Source: CALACW01 sp963627915
Lineage (GTDB): Bacteria; Bacillota; Clostridia; Oscillospirales; Acutalibacteraceae
Direction: 5' to 3'
DNA length: 64,000 bases
NCBI GenBank assembly: GCA_963627915.1
Contig: CAVGCY010000003.1
Location: 1-64,000 of the forward strand
A program made the translations under genes and the position numbers. The notes beneath the pieces were generated by a model. That model was not told the DNA's origin. It saw only the letters and a program-made list of their open reading frames with translations, and made no database searches. Within the stretch, counting starts at the first letter, position 1. Every line of letters starts with the position of its first letter. Of the stretch, positions 1 through 7,918 are shown piece after piece.

Positions 1-76
1 GCTGGTGTAGCTCAGTTGGTAGAGCAGCTGATTTGTAATCAGCAGGTCGGGGGTTCAAGTCCGTCCACCAGCTCCA
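1..76 (+). tRNA. tRNA-Thr(TGT)
   Basis: Cloverleaf with acceptor arm GCTGGTG pairing CACCAGC, D-arm sequence TAGCTCAGTTGGTAGAGC, anticodon TGT in the loop closed by CTGAT/ATCAG, and T-arm GGGTTCAAGTCC. CCA is encoded. It sits 9 bp before tRNA-Tyr and is probably co-transcribed with it. The gene begins at the first base of the window, so any upstream tRNA partners are not visible. Confidence 0.97.
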
Positions 77-85
77 ATTTAATAT

Positions 86-170
86 GGAAGAGTTCCCGAG
101 CGGCCAAAGGGAACAGACTGTAAATCTGTCGTCAGTGACTTCGGTGGTTCGAATCCACCCTCTTCCACCA
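86..170 (+). tRNA. tRNA-Tyr(GTA)
   Basis: Class II tRNA of 85 nt with a long variable arm. Acceptor GGAAGAG pairs CTCTTCC, anticodon GTA lies in CAGACTGTAAATCTG, the T-arm is GGTTCGAATCC, and CCA is encoded. A rho-independent terminator follows directly. Confidence 0.97.
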
Positions 171-172
171 AG

Positions 173-206
173 AATATCAGTCGATATTGTCGGCTGATAT
201 TTTTTA
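173..206 (+). terminator. Terminator after the Thr-Tyr tRNA pair
   Basis: A 12-bp stem (AATATCAG...CTGATATT plus CGA/TCG with one T-G pair) and 5-base loop, followed by a T run. It ends the plus-strand tRNA transcript. The roughly 150 bp between here and the next terminator (207-349) hold nothing I recognise; an open frame there runs antisense through tRNA-Ser and is not a credible gene. Confidence 0.8.
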
Positions 207-349
207 TTGCCGTATAAATCCTCACAAGATAAATATGTACTCGGGAATGACGAAACACTCTTTATCCCATATTGCTTCCGCATTTCTTAAAACAGTTGGC
301 CGGTACGCTGCAGCAGGTGTCGAAATTCCATTTTTTCAAACTAAATATA

Positions 350-394
350 AAATCAAAAAGTCCACCGCAATTCTATCAAAATTGCGGTGGACTT
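350..394 (-). terminator. Terminator after tRNA-Ser
   Basis: Near-perfect hairpin (AGTCCACCGCAATT paired with AATTGCGGTGGACT) directly downstream of tRNA-Ser on the minus strand, followed by CTTTTTGATTTT. A strong rho-independent terminator. Confidence 0.88.
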
Positions 395-395
395 A

Positions 396-488
396 TGGCG
401 GAGAGCAAGGGATTCGAACCCTCGAACAGGGGTTAACCCGTTACACGATTTCCAATCGTGCTCCTTCGACCAGCTCGGACAACTCTCC
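396..488 (-). tRNA. tRNA-Ser(GGA)
   Basis: Class II tRNA of 93 nt read on the minus strand: acceptor GGAGAGT with GCTCTCC, discriminator G, encoded CCA, anticodon GGA in CACGATTGGAAATCGTG, long variable arm, T-arm GGTTCGAATCC. It has its own promoter at 503-531. Confidence 0.97.
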
Positions 489-502
489 AAACGACGAAAC
501 AT

Positions 503-531
503 ATTATATACAATTTATAATAAAAAATCAA
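503..531 (-). promoter_or_regulatory. Sigma-A promoter of tRNA-Ser
   Basis: Minus-strand TTGATT, 17-bp spacer, TATAAT, about 8 bp upstream of the expected transcription start for the tRNA at 488. Confidence 0.75.
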
Positions 532-549
532 GTCTTTATCTTAAAAAAT

Positions 550-1179
550 TTAAAATGAATCGGATTTTTTCAAAAATTCGTCGATCAGTTCAAAAATCGG
601 ACAATAGTCAGCATCGTAATAACCGTCGTTATTTATTATTATATCGGCATATTTCTTATACGGCTCGACATATTTATCGTACATGGGTTTAACCGTTTTA
701 AGATATTGCGTTAAAACGGATTTAAGAGTTCTGCCCCGGCAGTTCATATCACGGTCAATTCTTCTTATCAGCCTGATATCGGCGGAAGTATCAACATAAA
801 TTTTCAAATCGAAAAATTCCCGCAATCCTTTATTGTGAAACAGCATTATACCGTCGGCAATGATTATACTATTAGGATTAATAATTTTATAATTATTAGT
901 TCTATTATGAATTGTATAATCATACTGCGGACATTTAATTGCCTCCGAATTTTTAAGTTTGAAAAGGTCGTTTAAAAACAAATCGTTATCAAAAGCGTCG
1001 GGGCTGTCGTAGTTTATTTTTCTGCGTTCATCAACAGATATGCCGTCGTTCGATTTGTAATAATCATCGTAACATACAATTTCCGTCATTTCCGGATATC
1101 TATTTTTAATGAGATTTGCAATCGTTGATTTCCCGCTTCCCGAACCTCCGGAAATTCCGATAATTAAACACTTACCCAT
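550..1179 (-). CDS. udk: Uridine kinase
   Basis: Protein of 209 aa with a P-loop GGSGSGKST at about residues 10-18, as in the uridine kinase/phosphoribulokinase family. These enzymes phosphorylate uridine and cytidine to the monophosphates with ATP or GTP in pyrimidine salvage. DDYYK near residue 38 and YDSPDAFD near 58 match the nucleoside-binding region, and length fits Udk. It is the last gene of the minus-strand operon that begins at 4453, 2 bp after the lipoprotein gene. Other members of the family cannot be excluded, but Udk is the best match. Confidence 0.85.
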   Translation of the reverse strand: MGKCLIIGISGGSGSGKSTIANLIKNRYPEMTEIVCYDDYYKSNDGISVDERRKINYDSPDAFDNDLFLNDLFKLKNSEAIKCPQYDYTIHNRTNNYKIINPNSIIIADGIMLFHNKGLREFFDLKIYVDTSADIRLIRRIDRDMNCRGRTLKSVLTQYLKTVKPMYDKYVEPYKKYADIIINNDGYYDADYCPIFELIDEFLKKSDSF

Positions 1180-1181
1180 AA

Positions 1182-1865
1182 TTATTTAAAAACAAACGAT
1201 TCGGCAAAGGAATCAAAATCGACCCTTTTAACATAATCGGTAGCTACACTCGCGTTTACAAGATAAATTTTATCATTAACATTAAAATAGTAATAATAAT
1301 CCGTTTTAGGATAATCGGACGCCGTACAGATTAATTTAAAAACCCTGACAGAAATATCATTCTTTGATGTTTTCAGATCATAGATATCATATGTAAATTC
1401 ATCCGAACCGTAACTTTCCTGAAGCTGAGAACAATTGCTCTCAATCATTTTATACTGTTGTTCAATGTCCGTATCGGCAAGCTCGCTTATATATATCTGA
1501 GCCGATTTGTCGTCATATAAAAACAACAGTCCCGTATCATATGACTGAACAAATCCGGACGGAAGCATAAATTCAATATTCTTTGTAACAACATGCCTGT
1601 CGTCTGTAATCTGTCCGTTAAAATCAACAAAATCGGTTCTGTATTCTCCGCTTTCGTCTTTTATACGTTTTCCATTATCCGATAAAAGGTAAACTTTTAA
1701 TTCGCCGTTATCGTTCGTAACAAAATTGCCGTTCTCATCGTAAACCACATCATATGACTTACCGTCTTTATCTGTATATGTTTTTATCTGCGAAGAAGAA
1801 CATGAAGTAAGAATAAATGCCGAACAAAGTGTAATACACACAGCCGTTATAAATTTATTTTTCAT
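1182..1865 (-). CDS. Uncharacterised lipoprotein
   Basis: About 227 aa beginning with a type II signal peptide (MKNKFITAVCITLC...) and lipobox LTSC, so it is expected to be lipid-anchored outside the membrane. The remainder is hydrophilic with no domain I recognise. Start chosen at the ATG at 1865, which has AAGGA 9 bp upstream; two earlier ATGs at 1871 and 1874 lie too close to that site. It sits between folE and udk in the same operon. Its function is unknown, and nothing links it to pterin or pyrimidine metabolism except position. Confidence 0.7.
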   Translation of the reverse strand: MKNKFITAVCITLCSAFILTSCSSSQIKTYTDKDGKSYDVVYDENGNFVTNDNGELKVYLLSDNGKRIKDESGEYRTDFVDFNGQITDDRHVVTKNIEFMLPSGFVQSYDTGLLFLYDDKSAQIYISELADTDIEQQYKMIESNCSQLQESYGSDEFTYDIYDLKTSKNDISVRVFKLICTASDYPKTDYYYYFNVNDKIYLVNASVATDYVKRVDFDSFAESFVFK

Positions 1866-1877
1866 TTTCATCATTCC

Positions 1878-2438
1878 TTACGGGTGGTTTATAAGGGATA
1901 AAACCTCAGCTCTTGTCCGAGGGTCTTTTCTTATTACTCCGCGAAGCGCCGACGTTTTTGTTTTCGCGCCCGCCGCTCTTATTCCGCGCATAGACATGCA
2001 AAGATGTTCGGCTTCTATAAAAACCGCTACTCCCTTCGGGCTGAGTTCATCATTGAGAAAATCAGCAATCTGCGACGTTAGTCTCTCCTGAACCTGCGGG
2101 CGTTTTGCAAACGACGATACGATGCGCGCCGTTTTAGATAATCCGATAATTCTGCCGTCCGACGGAATATATGCAATATGCGCCCTGCCCGAAAACGGAA
2201 GCAAATGATGTTCGCACATTGAGTAAAGAGGTATGTCCCTGACAATAACAATCTCGTCACTGTCGGATTCCGAAAATATTTTTACATATTGTTTCGGATC
2301 GTCTTCAAGTCCCGAAAATATCTCTTCGTACATCTGAGCGACCCTGTACGGCGTTTCTCTGAGTCCCTCGCGGTCAGGGTTCTCACCTACGGCAAGAAGA
2401 ATTTCACGCACGGCATTTTCAATTCTTTGTTTATCCAT
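1878..2438 (-). CDS. folE: GTP cyclohydrolase I
   Basis: Protein of 186 aa, typical FolE length. It converts GTP to 7,8-dihydroneopterin triphosphate, the first step to tetrahydrofolate and also to queuosine. Visible motifs are SMCEHHLLPFSGRAHIAYIP (zinc Cys and His ligands), GLSKTARIV and LCMSMRGIR (second zinc Cys). No other folate or queuosine genes are in the window, so which pathway it serves is open. It is the third gene in the 4453-550 operon, 13 bp after the transglutaminase-like gene. Confidence 0.96.
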   Translation of the reverse strand: MDKQRIENAVREILLAVGENPDREGLRETPYRVAQMYEEIFSGLEDDPKQYVKIFSESDSDEIVIVRDIPLYSMCEHHLLPFSGRAHIAYIPSDGRIIGLSKTARIVSSFAKRPQVQERLTSQIADFLNDELSPKGVAVFIEAEHLCMSMRGIRAAGAKTKTSALRGVIRKDPRTRAEVLSLINHP

Positions 2439-2451
2439 TAAATTTCAATTC

Positions 2452-3627
2452 CTATTCAAAAATAATCCGTATGCTGTCGGTGGCGTCGTCTACGGTATAA
2501 GAAATTTTATTACTTGTAATTTTATTTTCGCATGACGCGGAAACATAATATATTACCTTTCTGATATCAGCGTCGGCATCATCCGAACCGGTTCCGAAAA
2601 GCGCGGTCACAGCGTTATTAAAACAATCGTTTGTAAACATAAACTCGACCGAATACACACCTTCATTAACCTCACTGATGCATCGGTTAATAATTTTGTC
2701 TGTAACGGTATAGTCATATTTATCAAACAGCAATGAATTATATACGAAATAATTATATTTCGTACCCGTGCAATGAACGCTCAGCGCATCAAAGTCGGAA
2801 TGCGTTTCAGAGATAAAGGATTCCGTTACGTTAAAATATAAATGAGACGGTGAAACGCTTTTATCAAAATCAGGGTCATCCCATGTAACGTCAAGAAAAT
2901 ATTCTTCGCCGTCAAGCTTAACCATATTCCACAAGTGAAGCTCCGTTTTATTATCGGAAGTCGCCTTGCCGGAAATTACGACAGTTTCTATACCCGCGAA
3001 GTTAAGCGCAAGCATCGCCGAATACGCATATCCCGTACATACCGCCCGTGAATCGATAAGACATCCGTACGCCGTAGAGTCAAGCTCAGATGAACCGTAA
3101 ACGCATCGATTAACAATATAATCATGTATATAAAGCTCTCTGTCATAGACGGAGTCTGACATTTTCGACGCTTCGTCGGCAAGTCTTTTTGAAGCTGAAA
3201 TCATCTCTTCCGTATGTTTTGCGCAAACATCTCTGTCAAACCTGTAATCAGCGCTGAAATATGTTCTGAACGATTCCGTAATAAGATAGCATTTATCCGA
3301 CAAACATATTATATCGGGATTATCATACTTGAGATACTGAAATACTTTTTTCATATCGTCAAATGAAATAGACGGAATTTGAATTTTTTCGGGATGATTT
3401 CTCACCTCGTTAAAAATACATATGTATGCCCTTTTCTGCTTATCGTTAAGCTTTTTGTAATAGTAGTCGGAAAAAGGCTTTTCGTCTTCAAAATCGGACG
3501 GAAGAGAAGACTCCGCGTGTTCCGTAAGATATGCGCGGATTGCTTCGGAGTTATAAACGTTATAAAATAATGCGGCAAGTCCCGCTCCGATTGCTATGCA
3601 AAGCAGAAAATTAATAAACTTTTTCAA
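2452..3627 (-). CDS. Transglutaminase-like protein, membrane-anchored
   Basis: Protein of 391 aa with an uncleaved-looking N-terminal hydrophobic segment (residues 4-24), so probably anchored outside the cell. The transglutaminase/protease-like core shows the catalytic triad in order: Cys in RAVCTGYAYS (about residue 193), His in TELHLWNMV (about 231) and Asp in YFLDVTWDDP (about 246). Such bacterial proteins act as cysteine proteases or cross-linking enzymes; the substrate is unknown. The start is a TTG at 3627 with AAGGG upstream. It lies 22 bp after the LCP-like gene, suggesting a cell-envelope role. Confidence 0.8.
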   Translation of the reverse strand: MKKFINFLLCIAIGAGLAALFYNVYNSEAIRAYLTEHAESSLPSDFEDEKPFSDYYYKKLNDKQKRAYICIFNEVRNHPEKIQIPSISFDDMKKVFQYLKYDNPDIICLSDKCYLITESFRTYFSADYRFDRDVCAKHTEEMISASKRLADEASKMSDSVYDRELYIHDYIVNRCVYGSSELDSTAYGCLIDSRAVCTGYAYSAMLALNFAGIETVVISGKATSDNKTELHLWNMVKLDGEEYFLDVTWDDPDFDKSVSPSHLYFNVTESFISETHSDFDALSVHCTGTKYNYFVYNSLLFDKYDYTVTDKIINRCISEVNEGVYSVEFMFTNDCFNNAVTALFGTGSDDADADIRKVIYYVSASCENKITSNKISYTVDDATDSIRIIFE

Positions 3628-3649
3628 TTAGATATCCCTTCGGTATATG

Positions 3650-4453
3650 TCAAAATTCCGATTTAAAAATAAAAGTTGTCGATTCAAACGCCTTTATACA
3701 GTCCTTTGCAGACAAGTAATCCGACGCCGTTATATCGGTGTCAACGTTATTTATTAACGTATTGAACAGTTTATCCGTATTCTCGTAATCGACAGAACCG
3801 AGATACTGTTTCATTATTACCGTAACCTTATCGGCAATAAAATCAAGATTATTACTCTCCTTTGAGCCGTATATTAAATAGTCCGTTATCTCTTCATAAT
3901 CAAGCTCGTTCTCCCCTGCCGGGATATTAACGGTACCCTCGGATACGGTAAGCGTAATCGGGGAATCTATATTAAAAACGACATGCCCCAGTTCTCCGAA
4001 AATCATTTCAAGTCCCGAACGGGTGATACGTACATATCTGTCCGCGTCAATACCTGTTATTTTTTCAGCCGCCTCGGTCATCTCTGCTATTCCGCCGTTT
4101 TTATAGCTGTCCGTCAGAGACATGGAATTATTTTCATCATATTTTTTATTAATATCGACAGGTACGATTACAAACGTTTTATTGTAAAGCTGCGCGCGAA
4201 TTATCAAAGCAAAATCGACGTCGGTTTTATTGTCCTCTACCACCGCCGCAAAAAACGAGCAGTCGCCCGTCAGCCCCGGAATAGCCGATGACATTGCAAG
4301 AGACTCTTCCGCTTCTTTATCATTTCTTGCAATTACGACGGCGCTTGCAATCGCTCCGACTGTTATTGCAACGACAAAAACAATGAGTGCCGTTATAATT
4401 TTTTTTTTGGCGTTTTCTCTTGTATTTGAAATTTTCAATTCGTTGTATTCCAT
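3650..4453 (-). CDS. LytR-CpsA-Psr (LCP)-like membrane protein
   Basis: About 267 aa with one N-terminal transmembrane helix (KKKIITALIVFVVAITVGAIA) and an extracytoplasmic domain. The stretch SYKNGGIAEMTEAAEKITGIDADRYV followed by GELGHVVFNIDSPI resembles the LCP fold that transfers wall polymers to peptidoglycan. The match is weak and the usual conserved arginines are not obvious, so function may have diverged. Start set to ATG 4453 because the operon promoter at 4485-4513 overlaps the upstream ATG. It is the first gene of the operon running to udk. Confidence 0.6.
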   Translation of the reverse strand: MEYNELKISNTRENAKKKIITALIVFVVAITVGAIASAVVIARNDKEAEESLAMSSAIPGLTGDCSFFAAVVEDNKTDVDFALIIRAQLYNKTFVIVPVDINKKYDENNSMSLTDSYKNGGIAEMTEAAEKITGIDADRYVRITRSGLEMIFGELGHVVFNIDSPITLTVSEGTVNIPAGENELDYEEITDYLIYGSKESNNLDFIADKVTVIMKQYLGSVDYENTDKLFNTLINNVDTDITASDYLSAKDCIKAFESTTFIFKSEF

Positions 4454-4484
4454 ATTTTCATCCCAAATGCAGTTAATAAAATAT

Positions 4485-4513
4485 ATTATAACGTCAGAAG
4501 CTGAAAAAAACAA
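4485..4513 (-). promoter_or_regulatory. Sigma-A promoter of the LCP-like to udk operon
   Basis: Minus-strand TTGTTT, 17-bp spacer, TATAAT. It places the transcript start near 4478 and rules out the longer 4513 start for the first gene. It is arranged divergently from the promoter at 4567. Confidence 0.7.
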
Positions 4514-4566
4514 TATATATTTATGTAAAAAATAACATTTACACAGTTTTATTTACGTTTTGAGTG

Positions 4567-4595
4567 TTGAATAATTTTTAAATATATAATATAAT
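4567..4595 (+). promoter_or_regulatory. Sigma-A promoter of the GPH symporter gene
   Basis: TTGAAT, 17-bp spacer, TATAAT, about 40 bp before the start codon at 4637, with GGAGG at 4626-4630 as ribosome binding site. Confidence 0.75.
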
Positions 4596-4636
4596 TTAAA
4601 TCATAACAACGCTTCGGCGCGGCACGGAGGAATTAT

Positions 4637-6058
4637 ATGGCTTCAGAAAAAAAAGAAAAAAAAGGCGGCTCTATTGCAAGATACTGCGGATTCGGACTCG
4701 GCGCAATCGGTCTTGATTTAAGTTACGGAATGTTCAATCAGTTCCTTAATAAGTATCTGACGGACGTATTGAAGCTGCATTCAAGCTTTCTATTGTTTTT
4801 ATCTTCCTTTGCAAGAATCTGGGACGGAATAAACGACCCTATGATGGGTTCCATCGTTGACAGATCCAATTTGAAAATGGGTAAATACAGACCGTGGATT
4901 TTATTCGGAACATGCGCAAATGCTGTAGTGCTGATATTTCTGTTTAATAATATTTTTTCACTCAGCTCGACGGCGTTGTATATATATATGGCATTTATGT
5001 ATGTATTCTGGGGAATGAGCAATACCGTTGCGGATATTCCGTACTGGTCGATGGTTCCGTCCTTTACAAACAATCCCAAGGAAAGAAACCTTGTTGCGAC
5101 TATAGCAAGAGCATTTTCGGGTCTTGGACAAGGCATAGTTCAGATACTTTTCCCTCTTTTAATGACAGCTGTCAGCGTTACAACCGATCCGGGCTCAAAC
5201 AAAAAGGTTTATGATGCGGCGAGTTTCAGGTATTCGTCAATTGTCTGCGCCGTATTTCTTATAATTTTTGCCGTTCTTTGCGTCAGTGTGACAAAGGAAA
5301 CGCGAAGAACTCCCCCGTCAAGCGAAAAGTTCTCATTTAAAAATTCCTTTAAAATTATAAAAAGCAATGATCAGCTTCTCGTTTTCATGCTTTTTGCAAT
5401 GCTTTCAAACGCAGGCTGGTATCTTACCTCAGCAACAAGCGCATATTATTTTGACGTAGTAATCGGAGATACGACAAAGCAGTCAACATTCGGCACATTC
5501 GGCGCAGTCGGCTCTATAGCCGGATTGCTGGTTATTCCCGTACTTACAAAATACACGTCTAAAAAACGTACGTATCAGATATCTCTTCTTATGGGAATCG
5601 TCGGATATCTCTTCATGTGTATTTTCGGTGAAATGAAGCTTATGATTCCGATGGATATTGCTTATATAATAGCCTCGGTAGGAATTGCTTCCATGTTTGT
5701 TGCTCAGACCGTATTCCTTTCTGACATTGTCGACTACGGCGAGGTTAAGATGGGATTCAGAGCGCAGAGCGTTACGTTCTCGATGAAGGGCTTCCTGCAG
5801 AAGATGGCATATACGCTTCAGACAATCATGTTATATTCATTCCTTTGGGGAACAAAATACAACGGAGATTTGCACTCCCAAAATGCAAAAGCTGTCCACG
5901 GTTCAATTTCATTTATGATGTATATAGCTCCGATTATCCTGCTTACCGCGTCTTTAATTATTTTCAGTACAAAATACAAACTTCACGGTGAATATATGGA
6001 TAAAATAACGCAGCAGGTATCCGAAAATATTAAAAAAGAGCAGGATTCGGCTCAATAA
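4637..6058 (+). CDS. GPH-family sugar:cation symporter
   Basis: Polytopic protein of 473 aa, about 12 transmembrane helices, of the glycoside-pentoside-hexuronide:cation symporter family (MelB/XynB/GusB type) in the MFS superfamily. The N-terminal signature RIWDGINDPMMGSIVDRSNLKMGKYRPW (residues about 58-85) is diagnostic, with Asp residues that bind cation and sugar in MelB. It would import a glycoside or sugar. It has its own promoter and terminator and lies convergent to the GH29-like gene, so a shared substrate is possible but unproven. A decayed relative lies at 34644-34994. Confidence 0.9.
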   Translation: MASEKKEKKGGSIARYCGFGLGAIGLDLSYGMFNQFLNKYLTDVLKLHSSFLLFLSSFARIWDGINDPMMGSIVDRSNLKMGKYRPWILFGTCANAVVLIFLFNNIFSLSSTALYIYMAFMYVFWGMSNTVADIPYWSMVPSFTNNPKERNLVATIARAFSGLGQGIVQILFPLLMTAVSVTTDPGSNKKVYDAASFRYSSIVCAVFLIIFAVLCVSVTKETRRTPPSSEKFSFKNSFKIIKSNDQLLVFMLFAMLSNAGWYLTSATSAYYFDVVIGDTTKQSTFGTFGAVGSIAGLLVIPVLTKYTSKKRTYQISLLMGIVGYLFMCIFGEMKLMIPMDIAYIIASVGIASMFVAQTVFLSDIVDYGEVKMGFRAQSVTFSMKGFLQKMAYTLQTIMLYSFLWGTKYNGDLHSQNAKAVHGSISFMMYIAPIILLTASLIIFSTKYKLHGEYMDKITQQVSENIKKEQDSAQ

Positions 6059-6075
6059 AATCTGAATAAACCTAA

Positions 6076-6104
6076 GGGAAGCCGGTTCTCGGCTTCCCTC
6101 TTTT
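6076..6104 (+). terminator. Terminator after the GPH symporter
   Basis: GGGAAGCCG/CGGCTTCCC stem with loop GTTCT and a following TCTTTTAA. It lies between convergent genes and may also slow minus-strand transcription. Confidence 0.82.
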
Positions 6105-7494
6105 AATTTATAACCACGGATGAAATTTCAACAAATCCTCTGTATTTTTCAAAAATAATTTTAACTCCATCCGTTTCGACAGGTTTGTTGGCAATAATGC
6201 ATTTATTTCCTATAACCGTTCCTTTCCCGAATAAAGTCCATTTGCCGGAATTCATAACAAAAACCTTGAATTTTTCAACATGCTGTCCATTAGCAATATG
6301 CTCCCTGATTAAAACCTTGTCAAACATATCTTTCCCGTTAAGTTTAATAATAAGTTCCGGTTTTTTATCATTTAATCCAGCCCGCCAGAAGCGTTCCGTA
6401 TCCTCCGAAGTAACATTATCAGCCGAATATAATTCGCTGACGGATGACGAGGCTGAAACCGAGGATTCTTTTAATAAGTTATATCCGAACATAACTTTTA
6501 AATCGTGTCCGAATGAAGTAAGTATCTGTGAATCCGTATCAAAAATACGTCCCCGTTTATCAGGAGAAATGTTCAGCAAAAATGCGCTGTTGCTTCCGAC
6601 TGTTGCAAGATACAGCCGGTGAAGCTTATCCTTTGTTTTAACCGAATAATTATCATCCTTAAGATAAAACGCATGATCACGCATATTAACGTTTACCTCA
6701 CACGGATACCATACAAATTCACTCTCACGTTTAACGGCTTTCCTGCTGCCTAAATCCAGTATCATTTCGTTTGATTTTATTTTTTTTGATGAAATATTTA
6801 CGGTTCCGTCCTCATTGCGCTTATAACATGACGGAATAACGCTCCATTCCTCTTTCCTTGTAAAACCTCTGTCGTTTCCGACCCAGCGTACGTCCGGACC
6901 GCTATATGAAATTACGGCGTCAGGCTGCAATCTGCGGATAAGCTCAAAAACGCCCTTATAGTCAAAATCAAACGTCATATCCTCACCGCATGCGTCATCT
7001 ATGCGTATTTCAAAAATTTCACCGTAATTTGCAAGCAGTTCTTCTACCTGTTTTTTGAAAATTTCATTATATCCGTTTCCGCGCTTAAATGACGGATCGT
7101 GTCTGTCCCAAACGGTTAAATTGATCCCGAATTTCAAACCGTATTTTCGGCACGACTGAGCAAGCATCCCGACTACGTCGCCGCCGCCGTTCATCCACGA
7201 CGCATTTTTAACGGAATAATCCGTACTTTCGGTCTGCCATATACAAAAACCGTCATATGATTTTGCCGTAATAATAAGACCGCTCATACCGGCTTTCGAT
7301 GCAATCATTGCCCACTCGTCCGTATCTATATCCTCAGGTGCAAAAGTATCGGGAACGGCATATCCGTCGCCGACCTGCTTGCCTGTGAATGTTCCCATTG
7401 AAAAGCTGACCATACCGTAGTAATCATTCTGAGCCCAGTTAAGCTGTCTGCTCGACGGTTTTATATCAATTGTATTTTCATATCCTTTGGACAC
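6103..7494 (-). CDS. GH29 alpha-L-fucosidase-like protein with altered active site
   Basis: Protein of 463 aa with the GH29 layout: FAPEDIDTDEWA, then AGMSGLIITAKSYDGFCIW, GLKFGINLTVWDRHDPSF, EIRIDDACGED and SGPDVRWVGNDRG. GH29 enzymes normally read KHHDGF, where both histidines bind the sugar; here it is KSYDGF. The nucleophile motif usually reads WFDGA and is RIDDA here, keeping the Asp. The C-terminal 100 residues resemble a carbohydrate-binding beta domain. There is no signal peptide, so it is probably cytoplasmic. Start chosen at GTG 7494, correctly spaced from GAGGGG; GTG 7503 overlaps that site. The substrate is unlikely to be a plain fucoside. Confidence 0.75.
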   Translation of the reverse strand: MSKGYENTIDIKPSSRQLNWAQNDYYGMVSFSMGTFTGKQVGDGYAVPDTFAPEDIDTDEWAMIASKAGMSGLIITAKSYDGFCIWQTESTDYSVKNASWMNGGGDVVGMLAQSCRKYGLKFGINLTVWDRHDPSFKRGNGYNEIFKKQVEELLANYGEIFEIRIDDACGEDMTFDFDYKGVFELIRRLQPDAVISYSGPDVRWVGNDRGFTRKEEWSVIPSCYKRNEDGTVNISSKKIKSNEMILDLGSRKAVKRESEFVWYPCEVNVNMRDHAFYLKDDNYSVKTKDKLHRLYLATVGSNSAFLLNISPDKRGRIFDTDSQILTSFGHDLKVMFGYNLLKESSVSASSSVSELYSADNVTSEDTERFWRAGLNDKKPELIIKLNGKDMFDKVLIREHIANGQHVEKFKVFVMNSGKWTLFGKGTVIGNKCIIANKPVETDGVKIIFEKYRGFVEISSVVIN

Positions 7495-7518
7495 ACAAAA
7501 CACCCCTCAATTTTAACA

Positions 7519-7546
7519 GGACTGCCGACCGTTATCGGCAGTCCTG
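7519..7546 (-). promoter_or_regulatory. Stem-loop in the 5' leader of the GH29-like gene
   Basis: AGGACTGCCGA/TCGGCAGTCCT, an 11-bp perfect stem directly downstream of a -10 box and about 25 bp before the start codon. It lacks a good T run (GTTAAAATT follows), so it is a poor terminator for the upstream DUF1667 operon. It could be an mRNA-stabilising 5' hairpin or a protein-binding operator. Confidence 0.5.
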
Positions 7547-7549
7547 TAT

Positions 7550-7579
7550 ATTATACACCGCAATCGTTATTGGTTGCAA
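7550..7579 (-). promoter_or_regulatory. Promoter of the GH29-like gene
   Basis: Minus-strand TTGCAA, 18-bp spacer, TATAAT, overlapping the last codons of the DUF1667 gene. It gives the GH29-like gene its own transcript, which begins with the hairpin at 7519-7546. Confidence 0.6.
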
Positions 7580-7913
7580 CTATATTTGCGCCTGTTCCCA
7601 AAACATTTTCAATAAATATGTCTCCGATTTTAACAGGGGCTTCAATTTCAAGGGAATTAATCTCCTTCATTACATCGAAAATCATCCCCTTCGGAATCGG
7701 CTGATTCGTTTTACAGGGAACTACGGGATGTTTACCTCCGATAAGCTTTACAGTTGAATGAATGCTTCTGACAGGACTTGTAATCTCAGTCTTGGCATAC
7801 ATTTCGCCGCGCTTGCAAGAGTTGCCCTTTATCGAAATTACCGTGGAGCCTTCGTATTCGACCGTTATAAGACAGCCCAAAGGACATGATATACAGTTCA
7901 TTTCTTTTTTCAT
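7551..7913 (-). CDS. DUF1667 family protein
   Basis: Protein of 120 aa, N-terminal MNCISCPLGCLITVEY with the CxxCPxGC signature of DUF1667 and a further Cys in NSCKRGEMYA, suggesting an iron-sulfur or metal site. Such proteins are almost always encoded after a GlpA-like dehydrogenase and a FAD oxidoreductase, as here, and are assumed to be a subunit of that complex. The ATG at 7913 was chosen because GGAGG is well spaced from it; it starts 5 bp after the upstream stop. Confidence 0.88.
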   Translation of the reverse strand: MKKEMNCISCPLGCLITVEYEGSTVISIKGNSCKRGEMYAKTEITSPVRSIHSTVKLIGGKHPVVPCKTNQPIPKGMIFDVMKEINSLEIEAPVKIGDIFIENVLGTGANIVATNNDCGV

Positions 7914-7918
7914 AAATA

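Noticed and set aside
187..558. Open frame across the tRNA region on the plus strand
   Set aside because: It runs antisense through tRNA-Ser and its terminator and promoter, and has no ribosome site.
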